Of a stretch of 10,091 nucleotides of DNA, positions 1 through 7,246 are shown one piece after another; within the stretch, counting starts at the first letter, position 1, and each line of letters begins with the position of its first letter. Where the stretch lies: positions 1-10,091 of the forward strand of contig NMQN01000463.1 of NCBI GenBank assembly GCA_003575245.1, in the 5' to 3' direction. This DNA comes from Candidatus Atribacteria bacterium 1244-E10-H5-B2 (lineage in GTDB: Bacteria; Atribacterota; JS1; SB-45; 34-128). A program made the position numbers and the translations under genes. The notes below the pieces were generated by a model, which saw only the letters and a list, made by a program, of their open reading frames with translations, did no database searches and had not been told where the DNA came from.

Positions 1-2
1 AG

Positions 3-245
3 TTAATCAATAGGGAAATCAATAAATACCGGAGAACTTATTTTCAGAAGCTAAAAATAAAAGATCCTGAGGCCTACGGAAAAATGAGAAAGGCGAAAAA
101 CAGGTATCTCAAAGATTGGCGGGTCAGGAATCCGGACTATAACAAGAAATGGCTCCGGGCTTATTACAAGAAATATCCTGAAAGGGTCAGAGAATATCAG
201 AGGCGATACTGGCTCAAAAAAGCTATGTCCCAGGCGGACAGTTAA
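3..245 (+). CDS. C-terminal part of a Lys/Tyr-rich repetitive accessory protein (5' end outside window)
   Basis: This frame is open from the window edge and ends at TAA 243-245, giving about 80 residues with no start inside the window. The visible part is very rich in Lys, Arg, Tyr and Trp. It has the loose periodic pattern of aromatic pair, Asn/Pro, acidic, then basic (for example RYLKDWRVRNPDY, AYYKKYPERVREY) that is also seen in the repeat tail of the protein at 7643-8152. The two are probably related, and this copy may have carried a four-cysteine zinc finger upstream of the window. A zinc ribbon gene follows 29 bases downstream, as a zinc ribbon gene also follows in the right-hand module. 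Function is unknown. Nucleic-acid binding is a guess from the charge. It is not a recognisable nuclease in the part seen. Confidence 0.6.
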   Translation, partial: LINREINKYRRTYFQKLKIKDPEAYGKMRKAKNRYLKDWRVRNPDYNKKWLRAYYKKYPERVREYQRRYWLKKAMSQADS

Positions 246-274
246 AAAAAGAATTTAAAGGAAGGTGATAAATA

Positions 275-457
275 ATGCCAGAATATTTATGCCCTAAATG
301 TAGGGGTGTATTCTGTGGCTGGGTTATGAGATACAGGTATAAACAGAAATGCCCTGTTTGCGGTAGTGAGCTTCAAGAGGTCTCTAATAATAAAAAATAT
401 AGAAAAGATGAAGGGTTTGGTAAAGGCCAACCTAAAATTTCACGTTGTAGGGTATAA
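275..457 (+). CDS. Small four-cysteine zinc ribbon protein
   Basis: A 60-residue protein preceded by a strong ribosome binding site (GGAAGGTGAT, about 261-270) at good spacing from ATG 275. Cys6-x2-Cys9 and Cys26-x2-Cys29 form a classic zinc ribbon, each pair sitting in a CPxC knuckle, followed by a basic, poorly ordered tail. The N-terminus (MPEYLCPKC, then a CPVCGSEL knuckle) resembles residues 1-33 of the protein at 8362 (MPKYECLNC, then CSDCGGKL), so the two look like paralogues. This one lacks the omega-like C-terminal domain of the other. The role is unknown; rubredoxin-like or nucleic-acid/protein-binding ribbons are the usual possibilities. It probably shares a transcript with the upstream partial gene. 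Confidence 0.7.
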   Translation: MPEYLCPKCRGVFCGWVMRYRYKQKCPVCGSELQEVSNNKKYRKDEGFGKGQPKISRCRV

Positions 458-479
458 ATTTTAGCGATTTAGGGTATTC

Positions 480-650
480 ATGAGGATAATTGATGTTAGT
501 TTTAAGTAACTAAAGATTACCGAGATTCTGGGCATCAGTCCGGAAATTTTAAATAAAGAACTCCATCAATTTTACGAGGATAGAAGAAAAGAGTTAGAGA
601 AAAAGATAGAGATAAGACAAAAGGATGCCGAATGTGAATGTAAGGAATAA
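480..650 (+). pseudogene. Small hypothetical gene interrupted by an in-frame stop
   Basis: ATG 480 follows an AGGG ribosome binding site (471-474) and reads MRIIDVSFK, then meets TAA at 507-509. The same frame then continues without interruption for 46 more codons to TAA 648-650, encoding a helical, charged peptide (LKITEILGISPEILNKE, then a Lys/Glu/Arg-rich stretch). No good start codon lies after the internal stop. The simplest reading is a gene of about 56 codons inactivated by one nonsense change. Alternatives are chance openness of a short frame, or a sequencing error at 507. No family is recognised. Confidence 0.4.
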
Positions 651-725
651 GTCATTCTTAATATATCTAAGTAGAGGAAAGTAAATTCCGAACACTTAAG
701 TATTAAATAATAGGAAGGTGGAAAA

Positions 726-794
726 ATTCAGATAGTTTTTACCAAAAGAAGGCCAAAAAAGAAAGAGTTAAAGAAACAAATTAAGGAGAAATAA
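726..794 (+). pseudogene. Possible remnant of a tiny basic ORF that lost its start codon
   Basis: A strong ribosome binding site, AGGAAGGTGG (712-721), stands 4 bases before an ATT codon in a frame that stays open for 22 codons (IQIVFTKRRPKKKELKK...) to TAA 792-794, three bases before the cupin start. The spacing resembles the GGAAGGTG-to-TTG arrangement at 7629-7645. ATT is a very rare start, so this is more likely a small gene whose ATG or TTG mutated. It could also be chance. No function can be assigned. Confidence 0.25.
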
Positions 795-796
795 AA

Positions 797-1138
797 ATGA
801 AACATTTTCCGGATTTTTTTAAAAATGAAAAAAATAAAGTTCCAGACGCCCCCGAAGGGATGGAGGGTTATGTATTTGAAAGCGCTGATGGGTCCCAAGT
901 GATTTTTTGGGAAAATGTTAATGGAGGTTCTGTTCCTTTACATACGCATGACTTTTGGGAGTACGCTTATGTAATTGAAGGTTGGTATGAAGGTGTTGTT
1001 GATGGAAAGGTTATTCGCTTAGAACCTGGAGATGAATGCTTAATACCTCCTGGGGTTCCTCATGAAGGAAAACATAGCTCCAATTATAGGGCTATTGATA
1101 TTTTTGGAGGCCCTCGAGTAATTATCGTTAAAAAGTAA
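797..1138 (+). CDS. Single-domain cupin protein
   Basis: 113 residues with a ribosome binding site AAGGAGA (783-789) ahead of ATG 797. Both cupin motifs are present. Motif 1 starts at Gly44 and holds His49, His51, Glu55 and Gly62; motif 2 runs from Gly78 through Pro84-Pro85-Gly86 to His89. The metal site (two His, one Glu, one His) therefore looks intact. Small cupins of this type bind Fe, Mn, Ni or Zn. They act as sugar or keto-acid isomerases, as lyases, or as ligand-binding domains. Only 23 bases separate it from the LarA-family gene downstream, so the two are probably co-transcribed and may act on the same hydroxyacid or sugar acid. The exact reaction cannot be read from the sequence. Confidence 0.88.
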   Translation: MKHFPDFFKNEKNKVPDAPEGMEGYVFESADGSQVIFWENVNGGSVPLHTHDFWEYAYVIEGWYEGVVDGKVIRLEPGDECLIPPGVPHEGKHSSNYRAIDIFGGPRVIIVKK

Positions 1139-1161
1139 TTCAGCTAGGAATGGTGTGACAA

Positions 1162-2442
1162 ATGAAATTTAATTTTTTATATGATCAATCGAATCTCAAT
1201 TTTGAAATTAACGAGAAAAATCTTTTATTTTATTCAACTATTGGCAAGCTTCCTAAAATAAATAAAGTTAATAAAGCGATTATAGATTCAATTTTAAATC
1301 CTATAGATTGTGAACCTTTAGAAAAAATAGTTAATGGTAAAAAAAATATTGTTCTTATTGCCGATGATCTTACTCGACCAACTCCTCAACATAAAATTAT
1401 ACCAGTAATGTTGGAAGAACTGAATAAATACGGTATTTCAGATGATATGATTACCTTGGTAATTGCAACAGGTACCCATCGTCCTATGAATAAAAATGAA
1501 ATTATCAAACGTTTCGGAAAAGAAGTTACTCAGAGAATTAAGATTGTTAATCATGATTATAGAGTGGAAAATTGTATAGATTTAGGTTTTACAAAAAAAG
1601 GAATACCCGTTCAAATTAATCCCATTGTATATAATGCAGATGTTAAGATCAGTATCGGTACAGTCGTTCCCCATACGTTAGCAGGCTGGGGTGGGGGTGG
1701 AAAAATGATTCAACCCGGTGTTTGTAGTGAGTTAACTACAAATTATACCCATTTTGTGGGAGGGATTTATGAAAATGTTTTAGAATTAATAGGGAATGAA
1801 AATAATTTTGTTCGAAAAGAAATGGAATCCGTTGCGGAGCAAGTAGGATTGGATTTTATTATTAATACAGTTCAAGATTTAAACGAAAATTTTGTGGGAA
1901 TATTTGCTGGACATTTTATTTCGGCTCATAGAGAAGCAATAAAATGCGCAGAAAAAATATGTCGGCCAACTATTGCCGAGAGGGCCGATATTGTAATAAT
2001 CAATGCTTATCCGGCGAATCAAGATTTTTGGCAAGGATCTAAACCTTATGAATATTCGCTATTAGCAGTTAAAGAGGGTGGTATTGTCATCTTTGTTATA
2101 GATGCTCCCGAAGGGGTATCTGGTGGAGCGCCCGAACATAGAGATACCCTCCTCAATTGGTGCAACAAAGAACCAGAAATTATTTTAAAAAATTTAGATT
2201 TGGGGAAAATTAAAGATAGAAACTGTGGTGCTGCGTGTGTTTCCCAAGCAAGGCTTTTGAAACTAGCCAAAGTATATTGTATTTCAAAAGGCATGACAGA
2301 TGAAGAAATTATTAATTTAGGATTTCTTCCTTTTAGTGATATCCAAAGCGCTATAAAACAAGCATTATTAGAACTTGGAAAAAACGCAAAGATTGGTGTA
2401 ATACCCTTAGGAGGAATAACGGCTGTAAAGGTCAAAGAATAG
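1162..2442 (+). CDS. larA-like: LarA-family nickel-pincer-dependent 2-hydroxyacid racemase/epimerase
   Basis: 426 residues, the usual LarA (DUF2088) length. Residues known to matter in the Lactobacillus plantarum lactate racemase all have counterparts at near-constant offset: Asp69 and Arg72 (DLTRP), His106 (GTHR), His171 (PHTLAG), Lys181 (the lysine that carries the nickel-pincer nucleotide, in GGGGKMIQPG), His197 (the nickel ligand, exactly 16 residues after the lysine), Gln291 and Lys294. Active chemistry, meaning inversion of the C2 hydroxyl of a 2-hydroxyacid by hydride transfer, is therefore likely. Family members act on lactate, malate, gluconate-type sugar acids and others, so the substrate is open; the cupin neighbour hints at a non-lactate substrate. 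No larB, larC or larE cofactor genes are in the window. Start: ATG 1162 with a weak AGGA at 1145-1148. Confidence 0.88.
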   Translation: MKFNFLYDQSNLNFEINEKNLLFYSTIGKLPKINKVNKAIIDSILNPIDCEPLEKIVNGKKNIVLIADDLTRPTPQHKIIPVMLEELNKYGISDDMITLVIATGTHRPMNKNEIIKRFGKEVTQRIKIVNHDYRVENCIDLGFTKKGIPVQINPIVYNADVKISIGTVVPHTLAGWGGGGKMIQPGVCSELTTNYTHFVGGIYENVLELIGNENNFVRKEMESVAEQVGLDFIINTVQDLNENFVGIFAGHFISAHREAIKCAEKICRPTIAERADIVIINAYPANQDFWQGSKPYEYSLLAVKEGGIVIFVIDAPEGVSGGAPEHRDTLLNWCNKEPEIILKNLDLGKIKDRNCGAACVSQARLLKLAKVYCISKGMTDEEIINLGFLPFSDIQSAIKQALLELGKNAKIGVIPLGGITAVKVKE

Positions 2443-2932
2443 TGAATTTATTTCAGTCAAAGTTTACTACTAAAATTTTTTAAAAATGCCGAATACAATA
2501 ATTGATACTTGAAATCTAAGCAATCAAATCTATGACTATATCATTAAGTCAATAATAGATGTAAAGTTAGTTTTTGGTCAGATCAGTAATATTTGTAAAC
2601 TGCAAAGGTACAATTTTTCAGATGGTTTGGCTTTGATCAGTTGCTGAACTAATTAGATATTAATCTTTATTGTCCCCTCCTCCTTTTAATTAACAGAGGC
2701 AATCCGAATTTTTGATAACCTGAGGAAAAGTAATATACTTAAAATAAAATATTGGAAAAATTAAACTATTATCAACTTTATTGTATAATTATTATTGGAA
2801 GGTGGGGGAACGAAGTGGGGTGATGCCTAGAAAAAAAGAATAAAGTGGTTATAAATATCTGAGCGACAATTCAGTCATGTTAACACGAAAGGGTAATTTT
2901 AGTAAAAAAATTTTGTAAAGGAGTAATCAAAA
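2443..2932. other. Gene-free AT-rich intergenic stretch
   Basis: No coding frame with a plausible start and ribosome binding site is supported over these 490 bases. A GGAAGGTGGGGG run (about 2797-2808) looks like a ribosome binding site but leads only to a GTG that stops at once, and to a six-codon frame ATG 2823 - TAA 2843 that encodes MPRKKE. An 8-base palindrome TGTTAACA lies at 2878-2885, between the promoter and the binding-protein gene. The right part holds the promoter given separately. The left part (2443-2750) shows no terminator, repeat or recognisable gene remnant. Confidence 0.5.
2761..2789 (+). promoter_or_regulatory. Candidate sigma-70 promoter for the sugar importer operon
   Basis: A perfect -10 hexamer TATAAT lies at 2784-2789. 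The best -35 at 17-base spacing is TTAAAC (2761-2766), a weak match. It points at the binding-protein gene 144 bases downstream, so the transcript would carry a leader of roughly 135 bases including the palindrome TGTTAACA (2878-2885). AT-rich DNA gives frequent chance TATAAT matches, so confidence is moderate. Confidence 0.45.
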
Positions 2933-4234
2933 ATGAGAAAATTTATCATTTTCTTGCTGATGTTTTTATTTTCAGTTTCAGCGGTACTTGTAGATGCTGA
3001 AACCAATGTTAAGTCAACAGAAGCGATTCAACTGGTAATGTGGAGCCATTATGGGGAATCTCCGGAATTTGTTCAAGATTTTGCCGATACAGGTACTAAG
3101 CTACTTCAGGAGAATGGATACCCAAATGCTACTGTAAAAGCAGAAATCATTCCATATGAAGGATACCAAGAGAAGTTTCTTAGCGCTTTTGTTGGTGGCA
3201 AGGGTCCGGATATATTTCATGCAATGGCAGCTGGCTGGGCTGAGGATGGTGGCTTGAATCCGGTAGCTGTTGCTTTACCTCCAGATCTTACCGAGCTTTT
3301 AGAAAGAAAATTAGCTCCCTATTTAGAGTCTTGGGGAACTTATAAAGGGAAACGTTACGGTATTCCTTCTGACGGAATGTTGCAATTATTGTATATCAAC
3401 ACTGACCATTTTCGTGAAGTCGGTCTTGACCCTGAAAAGCCCCCGCGTAATGTTGATGAATTTATCGCTGCTGCTAAAAAGCTTACTAAATACGACGCTA
3501 ACGGCAAAGTCATCCGAGCCGGTTATATGCCCAGGTATTTAGGACATGGCCTAGGTGTAGCTGATAAATTCCTACCGATTGTACATATTTTTGGGGGTCA
3601 GATGCTTTCGCCGGACATGAAAAAGGCTGATGGTTACATTAATAGTCCACAATCTGTAGCTGCATTTCAATTCTATTATGATCTTGTCTACAAGTATAAA
3701 GTGGTTAACCTGGACTTTGGTAAGCCGGGCCCCGCTTTTCAAAAGGGATTGGCTTCGATGATTTTCCGGGAAGGTTATATGGCTTATGAAATTATTAACA
3801 AGGCACCCAATATTCATTTTAAAGTATACCCTTATATTTCAGGAGCTCTTGACCTTGCTCCCAGCAATCTGCTTACCTGGGCTTGGATGATTAATAAGGA
3901 TTCCAAATATAAAGAGGTTTGTTTCGATTTATTCAGGTTAATGACCACCCGAAGTGCAGATATTGCATTGCATGCTCCGACTATGTACGTTCCGGTGATA
4001 ACTGACACCTATACAATAAGCGATGATACGTATTCTATTAGTTCGTTGATTTTTGGCGATGCTATGTTAGAGTCTTTAAAGAAGAAAATTGGGCCACAAT
4101 ATGTCCATCCCAAGGTCGATATCATCTCTTGCATTCTTGGAGAAGAAATGGCTTCTTGTTTAACTGGTACCCAACCTAAAGTGGCTGCTGACCAGGCTGC
4201 CAAACGTATCGATGAGATGTTGACCAGTTTTTAA
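2933..4234 (+). CDS. Family 1 extracellular solute-binding protein of a CUT1-type sugar ABC importer
   Basis: 433 residues, the normal length for UgpB/MalE-type (COG1653) binding proteins. Residues 1-22 form a signal peptide (basic MRK, hydrophobic core, then VDA before Glu23), cleaved by signal peptidase I. There is no lipobox cysteine, so the mature protein should be free in a periplasm rather than lipid-anchored. After it come the typical VMWSHYGE opening strand, a GGKGPDIFHAMAAGW segment (about residues 88-102) and a YGIPSDGM hinge region, as in family 1 proteins. The ribosome binding site AAAGGAG (2917-2923) supports ATG 2933. Two permease genes follow after an intrinsic terminator. The ligand is unknown; the downstream NagB-type deaminase suggests an amino sugar or its oligomer. 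Confidence 0.92.
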   Translation: MRKFIIFLLMFLFSVSAVLVDAETNVKSTEAIQLVMWSHYGESPEFVQDFADTGTKLLQENGYPNATVKAEIIPYEGYQEKFLSAFVGGKGPDIFHAMAAGWAEDGGLNPVAVALPPDLTELLERKLAPYLESWGTYKGKRYGIPSDGMLQLLYINTDHFREVGLDPEKPPRNVDEFIAAAKKLTKYDANGKVIRAGYMPRYLGHGLGVADKFLPIVHIFGGQMLSPDMKKADGYINSPQSVAAFQFYYDLVYKYKVVNLDFGKPGPAFQKGLASMIFREGYMAYEIINKAPNIHFKVYPYISGALDLAPSNLLTWAWMINKDSKYKEVCFDLFRLMTTRSADIALHAPTMYVPVITDTYTISDDTYSISSLIFGDAMLESLKKKIGPQYVHPKVDIISCILGEEMASCLTGTQPKVAADQAAKRIDEMLTSF

Positions 4235-4246
4235 AGTAATTACAAG

Positions 4247-4287
4247 AAGGCCGGAGAACCATATGTCTTTCCGGCCTTTTTGTTTTT
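4247..4287 (+). terminator. Intrinsic terminator between binding protein and permease genes
   Basis: AAGGCCGGA (4247-4255) pairs perfectly with TCCGGCCTT (4270-4278) around a 14-base loop and is followed by a T-rich run with a single G. It starts 12 bases after the binding-protein stop codon and lies only 36-45 bases before the first permease. In sugar importers such a partial terminator commonly yields much more binding protein than membrane subunits. Confidence 0.85.
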
Positions 4288-4322
4288 CATAAAAACAAAA
4301 TGTTTGAAAAGAATAGTGAGCA

Positions 4323-5201
4323 ATGTTTAAAATAAATAGATATTCGAAATATGGGTTCTTTTTTGTTTTGCCTTCATTTGTTTATATTTGTTTTACACTT
4401 TATTATCCTTTGATCACGGCTTTTCGGGATTCATTTTACAAGGTAAACATTATGCTTCATACCAGCCAGTGGGTAGGATTTAATAACTTTTCAATGCTAT
4501 TTCACCATAGCAGTTTTCAAAATAGCGTAATTATTACATTTAAATATGTCATTATGTTAGTACCGGCCCTTTTGTTTTTTTCTGTGTTGTTGGCTATCAT
4601 TATTCTGAGGTTTAAAAAGAAACACACAGTTGATACAATTTCGACAATTTTCTTTTTACCGGTAATAACCTCTTTGGTGAGTGCTGGTATAATTTGGCAA
4701 TGGATTTTTAACCCGGCACTGGGTGTTGTAAATAACGTTTTAAACTTTTGTGGTTTTCCTTATCACTTAAGATGGTTGCAGGATCCATCGACAGCCTTAC
4801 CGACTCTAGTAATTATTGGAATCTGGGCCCGTTTGGGTTTCGATTTGGTTATCTTTATTACTGGAATACTTAGTATCCCTCAACAATATTATGAAGCAGC
4901 TGAAATTGATGGCGCTTCCGAGTTTCAAAAAATAACTAATATCACTCTTCCGCTATTGAAACCCCAAATTATTATGGTATCAATTCTTGAATTTATTTTT
5001 GCTTTTAAAGTATTTGACCAGATTTTTGTTACTACACAAGGTGGTCCTTCAGGAGCTACCAAAACAATTATGGTTTATTTACTAAAGGATGTGTTTACTA
5101 GTAATTATAGCGTAGCATGTGCTTTAAGTTTGATTATTGTATTGTTCTTATTTTTTATTAGTTTTATTCAATGGAAAATTATTAAAAAAGTCGAATATTA
5201 G
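4323..5201 (+). CDS. CUT1-type sugar ABC transporter permease, first subunit (MalF/UgpA type)
   Basis: 292 residues with six predicted membrane segments at roughly 11-33, 69-95, 107-129, 158-183, 212-232 and 263-284. The cytoplasmic EAA loop that docks the ATPase is clear: YYEAAEIDGASEF (189-201), then the ITLPLLKP end (207-214). The short N-terminus before membrane segment 1 and the sequence order mark it as the MalF/UgpA-like partner. No strong ribosome binding site precedes ATG 4323, so translation may be weak, and the terminator just upstream should lower transcript too. It pairs with the permease at 5243. No ATPase gene is in the window, which is common for CUT1 systems that share an MsmK/UgpC-type ATPase. 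Confidence 0.92.
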   Translation: MFKINRYSKYGFFFVLPSFVYICFTLYYPLITAFRDSFYKVNIMLHTSQWVGFNNFSMLFHHSSFQNSVIITFKYVIMLVPALLFFSVLLAIIILRFKKKHTVDTISTIFFLPVITSLVSAGIIWQWIFNPALGVVNNVLNFCGFPYHLRWLQDPSTALPTLVIIGIWARLGFDLVIFITGILSIPQQYYEAAEIDGASEFQKITNITLPLLKPQIIMVSILEFIFAFKVFDQIFVTTQGGPSGATKTIMVYLLKDVFTSNYSVACALSLIIVLFLFFISFIQWKIIKKVEY

Positions 5202-5226
5202 CTATGGTTTAATCAGTGTTGAATTT

Positions 5227-5234
5227 GAGAGGAG
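5227..5234 (+). promoter_or_regulatory. Ribosome binding site that fixes the second permease start
   Basis: GAGAGGAG lies 8 bases before GTG 5243. The frame is open from GTG 5216, but that start lies upstream of the ribosome binding site, so the site supports 5243 instead. Confidence 0.75.
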
Positions 5235-5242
5235 AGTTTGTT

Positions 5243-6112
5243 GTGAGTAAACATGTGGAAAATATTTCTAAGTTGCTTGAAAGGATTTTTTTAGTGATAA
5301 TGATTGGCTTTATGATCTTGCCATTTTTTATGATGGTTGTAACTGTCTTTAAAACCCATGCTGAAATAAATGATGTTGTCAATCGTGGGATACTGCAACG
5401 AATTTTACCGGATAATTGGTTTAATTTTACCAATTTCATTTCAATAATCAATGGTACTTCACCTTTATTAAATGGCGTATCATTTCTGGTTTTTATAAAA
5501 AATTCTTTTATCATAACCATTCTCAGTCTATTTCCGGCGCTATTTTTTGCTGTTACTGCCGGTTATGGCTTTGCTAAATTTGATTTTCCTTTTAAGAATA
5601 TTATGTTTTTTATGGTTTTGGGTTCTCTGATGGTCCCGATGGAATCTATTGGTATCCCTTTCTACTCAATAGTAGCCAGAGCAGGGTTGGTTGATACTTA
5701 CCTTGGGATTATGTTGCCATTTATGATTTCAGCCTTTGGAGTATTCATGATTAAACAAGCCATAGAATCGATACCCAACGATTATATTGAAGCAGCCCGG
5801 ATAGATGGTTGTAATGAGTTTTGGATTCTTTTTAACATTGTTTTACCAATGATTAAACCTACAGTGACTACTGTAATTGTAATCAAGTTTTTATGGACTT
5901 GGAATGAATATTTCTGGCCATATCTGGTCGTAAATAATATAGAGCTTCAACCTATAACAATGGGTCTGACTAGATTCTCCAATAATTTATTTCAGGATTA
6001 TGGACCTTTAACAGCCGCGGTAATCCTTACCATCATACCAACCTTTATAATCTTTATCTTTAGCAGGAGATTCATTGTTAAAGGTATATCCGCTTCCGGT
6101 ATCAAGGGTTAG
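5243..6112 (+). CDS. CUT1-type sugar ABC transporter permease, second subunit (MalG/UgpE type)
   Basis: 289 residues from GTG 5243, chosen because the ribosome binding site at 5227-5234 sits inside the longer frame that begins at GTG 5216. The protein has an N-terminal membrane segment (about residues 15-36), a periplasmic loop, then five further hydrophobic segments. The EAA loop reads YIEAARIDGCNEF (181-193) and ends in IVLPMIKP. The C-terminal end (RRFIVKGISASGIKG) is the typical MalG-family finish. The spacing from the first permease is 41 bases, so they form one operon. Together with the binding protein at 2933 and an ATPase encoded elsewhere it would form a complete importer. Confidence 0.92.
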   Translation: MSKHVENISKLLERIFLVIMIGFMILPFFMMVVTVFKTHAEINDVVNRGILQRILPDNWFNFTNFISIINGTSPLLNGVSFLVFIKNSFIITILSLFPALFFAVTAGYGFAKFDFPFKNIMFFMVLGSLMVPMESIGIPFYSIVARAGLVDTYLGIMLPFMISAFGVFMIKQAIESIPNDYIEAARIDGCNEFWILFNIVLPMIKPTVTTVIVIKFLWTWNEYFWPYLVVNNIELQPITMGLTRFSNNLFQDYGPLTAAVILTIIPTFIIFIFSRRFIVKGISASGIKG

Positions 6113-6161
6113 CTACAAAAAATTTAAATAAATTATAATTTTTGAAAGGAATATATTAATA

Positions 6162-6944
6162 ATGCAAAAAAGAATATGTGCTATAAAAAGTTTTAAGGTT
6201 GATAAATTACTTATAAACGTTTATCAAAACCGTCTGGATATGAGTCAGATGGCAGGTGAAGCTGTAGCGACTAAAATAAAGCAATTACTAACCATTCAAA
6301 AAAAGGTTTCGGTAATTTTTGCATCGGCCTTCTCTCAAGAGGAGTTTCTCACTGCTTTAAGTGTAGTCCCTGGAATTGACTGGTCAAAAGTAGTTGCTTT
6401 TCATATGGATGAATATATTGGCTTACCTAAGACTCATCCACAATTGTTTGGCAATTGGCTTAAAAGAAAGATTTTTAACAGGGTTGATCCTGGAAAGGTT
6501 CATTTCATTAACGGAAATGCCAATCCTCCCGGAATAGAGATAAAACGTTATACAAATCTCTTAAGGGATAATCCACCCGACATAACCTGTCTTGGTATAG
6601 GAGAGAATGGGCATATTGCTTTTAATGACCCTGCGTTTGCAGATTTCAACGATCCCTTTTTTATAAAGATAGTCGAACCTGATGCAACTAGTCGTCTCCA
6701 ACAGGTACATGATGGATGCTTTAAAACGTTTAAAGAAGTTCCTACCCGTGCTTTTACCTTAAGCATACCCGCTCTCATTAGTGCTAAATGGGTTTATTGT
6801 ATGGTTCCAGGCCCTACTAAAAAGGCTGCAGTTAGTAGGACAGTTAGAGGAGAAATTTCTACCGGCTGTCCAGCAACAATACTCAGAAGGCACAAAAATG
6901 CAGTCTTATATCTTGATGCAGATTCAGCAAGTGAGTTAAACTAA
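6162..6944 (+). CDS. nagB-like: NagB/GNPDA-family amino-sugar-phosphate deaminase/isomerase
   Basis: 260 residues, the usual COG0363 length. Family enzymes convert glucosamine 6-phosphate to fructose 6-phosphate and ammonia. The catalytic loop FHMDEYIGL carries Asp83 (Asp72 in E. coli NagB). The GIGENGHIAFNDP motif carries His151, the ring-opening base. Compared with E. coli, the Asp before Gly-His is Asn149 and the Glu after Phe-Asn is Asp156. This ENGH...NDP form, with a following ADFNDP and a Cys-Pro-Ala near the C-terminus, marks a NagB-like subgroup whose substrate may differ. A ribosome binding site GAAAGGA (6144-6150) precedes ATG 6162, 49 bases after the permease stop. It is the likely first intracellular enzyme for the imported sugar; no NagA deacetylase or kinase is seen. 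Confidence 0.88.
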   Translation: MQKRICAIKSFKVDKLLINVYQNRLDMSQMAGEAVATKIKQLLTIQKKVSVIFASAFSQEEFLTALSVVPGIDWSKVVAFHMDEYIGLPKTHPQLFGNWLKRKIFNRVDPGKVHFINGNANPPGIEIKRYTNLLRDNPPDITCLGIGENGHIAFNDPAFADFNDPFFIKIVEPDATSRLQQVHDGCFKTFKEVPTRAFTLSIPALISAKWVYCMVPGPTKKAAVSRTVRGEISTGCPATILRRHKNAVLYLDADSASELN

Positions 6945-7020
6945 TGAAATTATCTGTACTATGTTGGAAGCTAATATAAGTCTTTTATTATCAAGTTCGA
7001 AAATTATCGAGCGGTTTTGA

Positions 7021-7179
7021 TTATATATTATCATTAAGCTTTTTTTTGGGATTTTTGGTAGAAGGCTTGGATTTATCAAAGATGAGGCAAAACAGTCATT
7101 AGCCGATGTGATTATTAATATAACTTTACCGCCGTTAATCTTTGTTTCCATGCTTCAGGTTTCTGTCTTGTTTTTCTAA
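7021..7179 (+). pseudogene. Remnant of an AEC-family (auxin efflux carrier-like) membrane transporter
   Basis: This frame follows TGA 7018-7020 and runs 52 codons to TAA 7177-7179. It reads LYIIIIKLFFGIFGRRLGF, then IKDEAKQSLADVIINITLP, then PLIFVSMLQ. That is the recognisable N-terminal part of Mem_trans/AEC permeases: first membrane helix, Gly-x-x-x-x-Arg, a Lys-Asp-Glu-Ala turn, then an asparagine- and Pro-containing second helix ending in PLIF. Intact AEC proteins are about 300 residues, so more than 80 percent is missing and no start codon remains. AEC members export or import organic anions such as malate, lactate or malonate. It may have belonged to the catabolic block. Confidence 0.6.
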
Positions 7180-7246
7180 GAATTTATATAATATAATTAA
7201 TCTTTTTTTATAAATATAAACAGTTATTGGGATTTTCATAACACTG

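Noticed and set aside
2698..2707. Ten-base match on the opposite strand to the stem of hairpin copy B
   Set aside because: Only GGCAATCCGA matches the complement; the flanking bases do not form the second stem arm or the loop, so it is probably chance.
2823..2843. Six-codon frame MPRKKE after a G-rich site
   Set aside because: Too short to support as a gene; there is no conservation evidence.
5216..5242. Upstream GTG start for the second permease
   Set aside because: The ribosome binding site GAGAGGAG lies downstream of it and fits GTG 5243 at 8-base spacing.
6936..7151. Minus-strand frame of 71 codons after the nagB-like gene
   Set aside because: The + strand of the same stretch encodes a recognisable AEC transporter fragment, so the minus frame is a shadow.
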